11,279 nt of DNA, from NCBI GenBank assembly GCA_964623395.1, contig CAZUSI010000048.1, positions 1 to 11,279 on the forward strand. The letters are read 5' to 3'. The notes under the pieces are model-generated. The model was not told where the DNA came from, did not search any database, and saw only the letters and a program-made list of their open reading frames with translations. The position numbers and the translations under genes are program-made. This document shows positions 5,375 through 11,279 of this stretch, piece by piece (positions within the stretch are counted from its first letter, which is position 1; every line of letters starts with the position of its first letter). This stretch comes from JBDRZD01 sp964623395. Its GTDB lineage: Bacteria; Hydrothermota; Hydrothermia; Hydrothermales; Hydrothermaceae.

Positions 5375-7222
5375 ATGAAACTCTTTATGGCAATAATATT
5401 AACACAAATGGGAGGGATAAAAGATACAATAAAAGAATATGTATTTCCCACATATGAGATAACATCAACACCTTATCTTGAAGAAAGTCATAAATCAAAG
5501 TCATCAATGACATATATAAATTCATTACAAATCAATGCTTTAAATCCAATATCTTTTGAAAATCTATTTCTTTCATTACCAGGTTTATTTATTTTACCTT
5601 CTGGAAATCAAGGAATGCTTTCAACTTCTATTTTAAGGGGAAATTCATCAAAGGAAACTTATCTTTTTCTTGATGGTTTTAGATTGAATACAAAAAGGGT
5701 TGAATCCTTTAACTTATCAATTTTACCTATTATAAATTATGAAAGAATTGAAATTTTAAAAGGTGGAAATAGTGCATTTTTTGGAGAAGGTCCTTCTGGT
5801 GGAATAATAAATTTTATAACTCCAAGTATAAATAAAAGGTTTGCAAGTTTAAAGACAGAATTTGGCTCTTTTGGATACAATTTACAGGAATTCATTTTTA
5901 ATCTTTCTTATGAATACAATCTTTTATTTTTATTTTCAAGGACTCATAAGGATGGAAACGATTTAGTAAATTTCAGGGGATTTAAATTAAAAAGAGAAAA
6001 TTCTGATTTTACAAAAAAGACATTTTTAATAAAACATTCAAAAGAGAATTATGAGCAAATTTTTCTTTTTTCTGAAAATAAATCAGGTATAACAGGACCC
6101 CTTTATGATTTTTATAATGATTCTGCATACATTTTAACTCCAAATGCAAGAGAAAATGATGAAATTATTCTTTATGGAATTGGATTTAGTTCTGAAAATT
6201 ATTATTTTAGGAATCAGATTTTAAGGGATAGAACATATTTTTCTAATCCTGATTTTTACGATACTTCTTATTATCAGAGTTTATCATTGAGAAGCTCCGG
6301 TGGATATAAAATAAATTTATGGAAATCAAAAATTCATATAGGTTATGAAGGATATAGAGAAGATATAAAAGTTTTTAAAGGAAATACAAAACAAAATAAG
6401 GATACAATATCTTCATTTACAATTTCAACTGGTTTTGAAATTCCTGAAAAAATTGAACCCTTTTTATTTTTAAGTAAAGATATTATTTCAAAGGAAAAAT
6501 TTGTTCCAATAAAAAGTGGTTTATCAATTTATTTAAATGAAATTTCAAAATTTTCCTTTATATATTCAAAATCTTTAAAAGAGCCAACTTCTTTTGAAAA
6601 GATATATTATGAAGAATATCCAGGATTTATAATAAGGGGGAACAAGGATTTAAAATCGGAAAAATCAGAAGGATATGATATTTTATTTAAAATCTTTCCA
6701 AAAAATATTCCCTTATATTTTTCAATAAATAGTTTCAGAAAAAATTCAAAAGATTTGATTGAATGGATTTATTATTTAAAGGGTGATACTTTTATATATG
6801 AGCCAAAGAATTTCTCAAAGGGATATTTAAAGGGATATGAAATTGAAACAAAAATTGGGAAAAGAAATTTATTTTTAAATATTTTCTATACATATACAGA
6901 TGCAAAAAATTTAAAGGAAAATAGAAGAATTTACTATATTCCATGGAATTCTCTAAGAACTGAAATAATTTTTGATAATGATAAATTTTCATCAGGAATT
7001 TCTTATTCTTATAATTCAAAAAGATTAACTCCACAAATAATAAAAGGTGACATTTCAATTTTGAATTTTTCCTTTAAAATTAAAAAGATTTATTTCTTTG
7101 ATTTAGGATTTTCAATTTACAATCTTTTAAATAAAAATTATGAATTTATTCCTGGATATCCAATTGAAGGAAGAAATTTTAAAATAGGAATTGAAATGAA
7201 AAAGGAAGAAATATGGTTTTAA
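5375..7222 (+). CDS. btuB: TonB-dependent outer-membrane cobalamin receptor (BtuB-like)
   Basis: A 615-residue outer-membrane beta-barrel receptor that would import cobalamin using TonB energy. The N-terminal plug (about 45-150) shows LSLPG (67-71 region), SILRGNSS and LFLDG (85-101), then ERIEILKGG and GPSGGIINFIT (123-149), all typical plug motifs. A TYEIT segment at 26-30 may be the TonB box. The rest is a barrel of alternating polar and aromatic strands, ending in NLLNKNYE, a PGYPIEGRNF motif and a terminal Phe, as in the BtuB/FepA-type family. The signal peptide is short (hydrophobic residues about 3-10) and not convincing. The receptor family covers siderophores and haem too; the cobalamin riboswitch directly upstream decides the substrate. 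The start is fixed by AAGGAGG at 5361-5367. The gene overlaps the next by 10 bases. Confidence 0.93.
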   Translation: MKLFMAIILTQMGGIKDTIKEYVFPTYEITSTPYLEESHKSKSSMTYINSLQINALNPISFENLFLSLPGLFILPSGNQGMLSTSILRGNSSKETYLFLDGFRLNTKRVESFNLSILPIINYERIEILKGGNSAFFGEGPSGGIINFITPSINKRFASLKTEFGSFGYNLQEFIFNLSYEYNLLFLFSRTHKDGNDLVNFRGFKLKRENSDFTKKTFLIKHSKENYEQIFLFSENKSGITGPLYDFYNDSAYILTPNARENDEIILYGIGFSSENYYFRNQILRDRTYFSNPDFYDTSYYQSLSLRSSGGYKINLWKSKIHIGYEGYREDIKVFKGNTKQNKDTISSFTISTGFEIPEKIEPFLFLSKDIISKEKFVPIKSGLSIYLNEISKFSFIYSKSLKEPTSFEKIYYEEYPGFIIRGNKDLKSEKSEGYDILFKIFPKNIPLYFSINSFRKNSKDLIEWIYYLKGDTFIYEPKNFSKGYLKGYEIETKIGKRNLFLNIFYTYTDAKNLKENRRIYYIPWNSLRTEIIFDNDKFSSGISYSYNSKRLTPQIIKGDISILNFSFKIKKIYFFDLGFSIYNLLNKNYEFIPGYPIEGRNFKIGIEMKKEEIWF

Positions 7223-7989
7223 TAACTTTAATTTTTTCAATTTTTCTTTATGACGATCTTGGAGAAAAAATAGAAATAAGAGCTCCACCTAAAAAAGTTG
7301 TTTCACTTTCTCCAAATTTAACTGACTTTTTAATATATCTTAATTTAATTGATAGAGTTGTTGGAAAAACATATGTTGATAAAATAGATGCTGAAAATTG
7401 TTTACTTGAAACTGGATTTTTATCAAGGGAAAAAATTTTAAATTTAAAACCTGAAATTGTTTTTGTAGGTGATATAAATTCAATTGAAGATATTGAATGG
7501 ATGAGAAAAAACAAAATAAATGTTTTTTATATAAGGTGCCAGAATTTAGGAGATATAGTAAATGCCTTTATAAAATTTGGAAAAATATTTGATAAAGAAA
7601 AAGAGGCAATATTAAAATTAAAGGAATTTTTAGATAAAATTTTTGATGAGAATAAATTTAAGGGAAATGCATTTGTTATAATTGATTTAAAAGGCGGGAT
7701 ATGGTCAACAGGTAAAAATACATTTATTGATGAAATTCTTGAAATTTCAGGATTTAAAAATTTTGTTGATTTTTTTGAAGGATATAAGATAATTTCACCT
7801 GAAAAGATTGATTTTGAAAAAATAGATTATTTTATAATTTCTCATCCAGATATTTTAAAGGAATTGAAGGAAGAATTTTTTTATAATAAAATCAAAAATA
7901 AAATTTATGTTATAAAAAATTATGAATATTTTACAAGACCTTCACCTTTTATCTTTAAAGCAATAGAGGAATTAAAAAATATAAAGTGA
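7213..7989 (+). CDS. btuF: Periplasmic cobalamin-binding protein (BtuF-like)
   Basis: A 258-residue substrate-binding protein of the helical-backbone class used by B12, haem and Fe-siderophore ABC importers. A short hydrophobic N-terminus (2-13) is the export signal or anchor; no lipobox Cys is seen. KKVVSLSPNLTDFL (27-40) begins the first lobe. The family's two salt-bridge glutamates that dock onto the permease correspond to Glu73 (LSREKI) and Glu197 (ISPEKI). The start overlaps the end of the receptor gene by 10 bases, with AAGGAAG about 5 bases upstream, indicating tight coupling. At 258 residues it is close to BtuF in length. The family alone cannot separate cobalamin from haem; the riboswitch context supports cobalamin. 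Confidence 0.9.
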   Translation: MVLITLIFSIFLYDDLGEKIEIRAPPKKVVSLSPNLTDFLIYLNLIDRVVGKTYVDKIDAENCLLETGFLSREKILNLKPEIVFVGDINSIEDIEWMRKNKINVFYIRCQNLGDIVNAFIKFGKIFDKEKEAILKLKEFLDKIFDENKFKGNAFVIIDLKGGIWSTGKNTFIDEILEISGFKNFVDFFEGYKIISPEKIDFEKIDYFIISHPDILKELKEEFFYNKIKNKIYVIKNYEYFTRPSPFIFKAIEELKNIK

Positions 7990-8888
7990 AGAAAATTTTA
8001 ATAGTTTTAATTTTTGTTTTAATAATTTCAATTTTTATAGGTCCTGCAGGGATTAAAAAAGAAATAATTTTAAATTTAAGATTACCAAGAATTTTGATGG
8101 GATTTTTTGTTGGTGCATCCCTTTCCCTTTCAGGTCTTTCGCTTCAAGGAGTTTTTAAAAATCCCCTTTTAGAACCCTATTTAATTGGAATATCATCAGG
8201 TGGAGCACTCTTTTCATTTATTTCCTATTTAATTCCTTTTGATTTTATTTTAAAAACCCCTTTATTTTCCTTTTTTGGTTCAATTTTTTCCGTTACACTT
8301 ATTCTTTTAATTTCAAGATTTGCAAAATATAATCCATATTCAATTTTACTTCTTGGAATATCAATTTCAATATTATTTTCAAGTATTTTGGCATTCTTAA
8401 TTTATCTTTTACCTTCTGAAAGAATTCAAATATTTTTCTATTTATTTGGGGGATTGTCAAGGTCTTCATGGCTAAAACTTTTTATTGTTTTCCTTTCCTT
8501 TATTTTCTCATTTATTTTCCTTTTAATAAAAAATAAAGAACTTGACATAATTTTATTAAAAGAAGAGGAAGCATTTTCTCTTGGAGTAAATCCGGAAAAA
8601 TTTTATATTGAAATAATATTTTTTTCATCAATTCTTGCCTCAACTTCTGTTGCCTTTAATGGAATAATAGGATTTATAGGATTAATTGTTCCTCATATTT
8701 CAAGAATTTTAATAGGTGAAAAACATATAAATTTAATACCCTTTTCCTCAATTTTAGGGGGAATAGTTTTAGTTTTATGTGATGACTTATCAAGAATTTT
8801 AATTAAAGGAATTGAAATTCCTGTTGGAATAATAACATCTTTTATTGGTGTTCCCTTTTTTCTTTATCTTCTCTTTAAAAAATTATGA
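7986..8888 (+). CDS. btuC: Cobalamin ABC transporter permease (BtuC-like, FecCD family)
   Basis: A 300-residue polytopic inner-membrane permease of the FecCD/BtuC family, forming a homodimeric pore for cobalamin. The first membrane segment is at about 4-20. It is followed by the family motifs LRLPRILMGFFVGAS, LQGVFKNPLLEPYLIG and ISSGG, then further hydrophobic helices. Near the C-terminus the coupling-helix region GFIGLIVPHISRIL contacts the ATPase. It is slightly shorter than the usual 320-350 residues, mainly by compact loops. The GTG start at 7986 overlaps the previous TGA (GTGA) and is chosen because later ATGs would remove the first helix. A GAGGA at 7966-7970 is rather distant, so translation probably relies on coupling. 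Confidence 0.93.
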   Translation: MKKILIVLIFVLIISIFIGPAGIKKEIILNLRLPRILMGFFVGASLSLSGLSLQGVFKNPLLEPYLIGISSGGALFSFISYLIPFDFILKTPLFSFFGSIFSVTLILLISRFAKYNPYSILLLGISISILFSSILAFLIYLLPSERIQIFFYLFGGLSRSSWLKLFIVFLSFIFSFIFLLIKNKELDIILLKEEEAFSLGVNPEKFYIEIIFFSSILASTSVAFNGIIGFIGLIVPHISRILIGEKHINLIPFSSILGGIVLVLCDDLSRILIKGIEIPVGIITSFIGVPFFLYLLFKKL

Positions 8889-9592
8889 AAATAATCATTA
8901 AAAATTTATTTTTTTCCTATAAAAATGGATTTAAAATTGAAAATTTAAATTGTGAAATTGAAAAATTTACCCTTCTTTTAGGACCAAATGGATGTGGAAA
9001 GACAACACTTTTAAAAATAATACTTGGAATTCTAAAACCAGAAAAGGGAGAAATAATATTTGATGGAAAAAATTTATTAAAAATTCCTTATAGAGAAAAA
9101 GTAAAATTGATATCCTTTATACCTCAATTTTATTCTGAAATTAAGGGATTCAGCGTATTTGATATGATAATGATGGGAAGAAATCCTTATAAAAAGGGAA
9201 TTATAAAAAGGGAAAGTAAAACTGATTTTGAAAAGGTAAAAGAAGTTATTGAAAAATTATCTTTAAAAGATTTGGAAAAAAGGGATTTTTATTCCCTTTC
9301 AGGAGGTGAGAAACAAAAAGTTATAATAGGAAGGGCACTTGCCCAGGAATCAAAAATTTTACTTTTGGATGAACCAACTGCCCATTTGGATTTAAAAAAT
9401 CAATTTGAAATATTAAAAATTTTAAAGGAAATTTCAAAGGAAAAAATTATTCTTGGTGTATTCCATGAACCCTTTTTATCTTTAAAATTTGCAGACAAAT
9501 TAATTTTTATGAAAGAGGGAAAAATAGAATATGAAGGGAAACCAATAATTGAAAAAATTTTTGAATTTTATGGAATTTCACCATTAAAATAA
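8885..9592 (+). CDS. btuD: Cobalamin ABC transporter ATPase (BtuD-like)
   Basis: A 235-residue ATP-binding subunit that drives the BtuC-type pore from the cytoplasmic side. All ABC motifs are intact: Walker A GPNGCGKTT (33-41), Q-loop Gln81 (FIPQF), signature LSGGEKQ (138-144), Walker B ILLLDEPT (158-165), D-loop AHLD and switch His194. The switch is unusual only in reading HEP instead of the common HDL. It overlaps the permease by ATGA, which fits equal production of the two subunits. Related ATPases serve haem and siderophore importers, so the cobalamin role rests on operon and riboswitch. Confidence 0.95.
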   Translation: MKIIIKNLFFSYKNGFKIENLNCEIEKFTLLLGPNGCGKTTLLKIILGILKPEKGEIIFDGKNLLKIPYREKVKLISFIPQFYSEIKGFSVFDMIMMGRNPYKKGIIKRESKTDFEKVKEVIEKLSLKDLEKRDFYSLSGGEKQKVIIGRALAQESKILLLDEPTAHLDLKNQFEILKILKEISKEKIILGVFHEPFLSLKFADKLIFMKEGKIEYEGKPIIEKIFEFYGISPLK

Positions 9593-9598
9593 ATAAAC

Positions 9599-10381
9599 AT
9601 GATTTTAAAACAAAAAGATATAAAGGGAATTGAAATTTTTTTAGAAAAATTTAAAATAGAAAGAAAAGAAAATAATTTAAATTTTATTAAGGAAATATTG
9701 TCAAAGTTTAAAAATTTGCCTTATGAGAATATGACAAAAATTACATATTCAGAAGAAAAGGATATAAATAAAAAACTCAGAACACCCTTTTATATTGTTA
9801 AAGATTTTTTTGAAGAAGGGGCAGGTGGAACATGTTTTTCACTTGTATATTTTTTAAAAAGTATCTTTGATTATTTAAATTTTGATTCTCGTTTTGTTCT
9901 TGCAGATAGAATTTATGGTGAAAATACCCATTGTGCTTTAATTTTAAATCTTGAAAATAAGGAATATCTTGTTGATATTGGATATTCAATATATGAGCCA
10001 ATTGAAATAAAAAATAAAAAAAATTTTAAAAATGTTGCCTATGAGTTTTTAATGGAAGAAAATGAAAAATTTATAAATGTTTATACAATAACAAAAAATA
10101 AAAATTTAAAATTTAGATATAGAATTAAAAAAGAAAATGTTTCATTTGAAGAATTTTTGGATGCATGGGAAAAATCCTTTTATTTTGAAATGATGAATTA
10201 TATTGTTGTAACAAAAACAAAGGAAGATTCTTTAATTTATTTAAGGGATAAAAATTTTCATATCATAAAAGATGGAAAAACCTATTATAAAAAAATTGAG
10301 GAAGATGAAATTCCATTAATTTTAAAAGAACTTGGATTTAAAGAAGATTTATTTTTTAAAGCAAAAAGTTTTTTAAAATAA
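9599..10381 (+). CDS. Arylamine N-acetyltransferase-like protein with Cys-His-Asp triad
   Basis: A 260-residue cytoplasmic protein of the arylamine N-acetyltransferase (NAT) fold. LPYEN (40-44) is the family's N-terminal motif. The catalytic triad is visible as Cys79 (GGTCF), His111 (ENTHCAL) and Asp126 (YLVDIGY), with His-Asp spacing of 15 as in NATs. The third domain (about 170-240) includes FEMMNYIVVTKT, matching the N-x-x-x-x-T region of the family. Classical NATs read RGGRCFE; here it is AGGTCFS, so substrate contacts differ. NATs move acetyl or other acyl groups from CoA to amines, and relatives close amide bonds in ansamycin synthesis. The gene lies 6 bases after btuD and so is under the same riboswitch, but no Shine-Dalgarno sequence is evident. 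A link to cobalamin is unexplained; it may be a passenger. Confidence 0.82.
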   Translation: MILKQKDIKGIEIFLEKFKIERKENNLNFIKEILSKFKNLPYENMTKITYSEEKDINKKLRTPFYIVKDFFEEGAGGTCFSLVYFLKSIFDYLNFDSRFVLADRIYGENTHCALILNLENKEYLVDIGYSIYEPIEIKNKKNFKNVAYEFLMEENEKFINVYTITKNKNLKFRYRIKKENVSFEEFLDAWEKSFYFEMMNYIVVTKTKEDSLIYLRDKNFHIIKDGKTYYKKIEEDEIPLILKELGFKEDLFFKAKSFLK

Positions 10382-10759
10382 CTATTTTTCTAAATAAACC
10401 TTTATTTTTTCTCCCCTTTTAACATTTTTAAAAATTTTATAATCACCTTTTATTTTTCCTATGACATTTACATCACTGTAAGCAACTATTTCATCCTTAG
10501 AAATTGGTGTTTTTCCAAAAAATATACATAAAGATGGCTCTTCTATCCATATTGCAACTTCTCCCTCTTTTACAATTTTTCTTGGATTTTCTGGCTCTAT
10601 TTTATCAATCGGCAATTTAAAATAAATTTCTTCCCCCCATAAATTTGCTTTCCCTTCAAATGGAATTATCTCTAAGAATTTTTTAATTGTTTTAGGATTT
10701 TCATTGGTTAATTCAACTTCAACTTTCCCTATATTTTTACTTTCAATTATAACTTTCAT
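10382..10759 (-). CDS. Cyclophilin-like protein of the TM1367 type (PF04126/DUF369)
   Basis: A 125-residue small beta-barrel protein resembling the cyclophilin-like family structurally known from Thermotoga maritima TM1367. Visible features are an N-terminal strand pair (VIIESKNIGKVEVEL), a central GEEIYFKLP, and the conserved SLCIFFGKTPIS followed by AYSDVNVIGKIKGD near the C-terminus. These proteins lack established prolyl-isomerase activity and their role is not known. It overlaps the upstream flavin-reductase-like gene by ATGA and is probably translated by coupling, since only a weak purine stretch precedes it. Its stop codon abuts the stop of the convergent NAT-like gene with no base between. 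Confidence 0.8.
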   Translation of the reverse strand: MKVIIESKNIGKVEVELTNENPKTIKKFLEIIPFEGKANLWGEEIYFKLPIDKIEPENPRKIVKEGEVAIWIEEPSLCIFFGKTPISKDEIVAYSDVNVIGKIKGDYKIFKNVKRGEKIKVYLEK

Positions 10760-11279
10760 ATCTTTTTAAATTTTGCAAAAAATTTACCTCCTAAATGTAA
10801 AAGAAGTTCTTCCTTTACCCAGTATTTTTTAAAATGTTCCTTTGAAACTTCAGCATGAACTATTTCACCTATGAAAAAGTTACATTCGCCTGTTTCAATA
10901 ACATCTTTTACCTTACATTCAACATGCCCTATACATTCCTTTATTTTACATACATTTACCTTTTTTGAATTTTCCTTTGTAAGTTTTGCCTTCTCAAATT
11001 TATCAATTTCTCTTCCACTTTTTGAACCACATAATAAAACCTTATCCTTTAAATTTATATCAGGTATATTTATAACAAATTCTTTTGTTTCCTTTATATT
11101 TTGAGAAGTTAAGGATTCTTTCCAGACAGAAATACCAACAAGTGGTGGCTCTTCTGAAAGAGGGGTTAACCATGCAAGTGCCATAACATTATCCTTTCCA
11201 TCCTTACCTTTTGATGTTAAAAGATATGTAACCTTTGGATGAAAAATATGATATATATTTTCCTTTATCTCTATTTTTT
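10756..11279 (-). CDS. Flavin-reductase-like FMN-binding split-barrel protein (5' end outside window)
   Basis: A flavoprotein-type protein of the flavin reductase/FMN-binding split-barrel family. The ATG at 11184 is internal: the frame stays open to the right edge, and the upstream residues (IYHIFHPKVTYLLTSKGKDG, 11204-11263) are the family's first strand, so the gene begins beyond the window. Further motifs are NVMALAWLTPLSEEPPLVGI, KEFVINIP, and a CGSKSGREIDKFE region, then ECIGHVECKV and NFFIGEIVHAEV, which match the family's flavin-binding core. About 174 residues are visible, close to a full-length member. It probably binds FMN and reduces or passes electrons to an unknown partner. It is the upstream gene of a two-gene operon with the TM1367-type protein. 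Confidence 0.88.
   Translation of the reverse strand, partial: KIEIKENIYHIFHPKVTYLLTSKGKDGKDNVMALAWLTPLSEEPPLVGISVWKESLTSQNIKETKEFVINIPDINLKDKVLLCGSKSGREIDKFEKAKLTKENSKKVNVCKIKECIGHVECKVKDVIETGECNFFIGEIVHAEVSKEHFKKYWVKEELLLHLGGKFFAKFKKI

Noticed and set aside
7213..9592. Assignment of the binding protein/permease/ATPase set to haem or siderophore uptake
   Set aside because: The families overlap, but a complete cobalamin riboswitch upstream of the co-oriented receptor makes cobalamin much more likely.
10871..11104. Plus-strand open frame opposite the flavin-reductase-like gene
   Set aside because: It is a Ser/Phe/Thr-rich shadow of the real minus-strand gene, with no ribosome site.

Overview
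The window is very AT-rich (about 30% GC by eye). It uses AGA/AGG for almost all arginines, has Lys/Glu/Ile-rich proteins and strong AGGAGG ribosome binding sites, and packs genes tightly. A TonB-dependent receptor implies a diderm cell. The only clearly GC-rich stretch is a structured RNA (a cobalamin riboswitch); GC-rich RNA in an AT-rich genome, together with the arginine codon bias, suggests a thermophile. An uncultured thermophilic bacterial lineage (WOR-3/Hydrothermae-like or similar) would fit, but that placement is a guess.

Region 1 (1-4490, + strand) is a five-gene acyl-CoA operon: an isovaleryl/long-chain-type acyl-CoA dehydrogenase cut by the left edge, two tandem diverged thiolase-fold proteins, and two DUF35 (Zn-ribbon plus OB-fold) proteins. 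Both thiolase-fold proteins appear to lack the nucleophilic Cys and the GHP-motif His of true thiolases. This layout resembles known thiolase-like/DUF35 complexes (steroid side-chain retro-aldolases, PhlACB acyltransferase, archaeal HMG-CoA synthase complexes) more than ordinary beta-oxidation. It is the best candidate in the window for undescribed chemistry.

Region 2 (4494-5374): a leftward type IV pilin-like gene lacks a prepilin leader. A short AT-rich spacer follows, in which rightward and leftward promoters overlap completely inside a 40-bp imperfect palindrome. Then comes a full cobalamin riboswitch with an expression platform that can pair with the next gene's ribosome binding site.

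Region 3 (5375-10381, + strand) is the riboswitch-controlled cobalamin uptake operon: outer-membrane receptor (BtuB), periplasmic binding protein (BtuF), permease (BtuC) and ATPase (BtuD), joined by overlapping stop/start codons. The last gene is an arylamine N-acetyltransferase-like protein with an intact Cys-His-Asp triad, an unexpected partner for B12 uptake.

Region 4 (10382-11279, - strand) is a convergent two-gene operon: a flavin-reductase-like protein cut by the right edge, and a small TM1367-type cyclophilin-like protein. No rRNA, tRNA, CRISPR array, insertion sequence or phage gene was seen.
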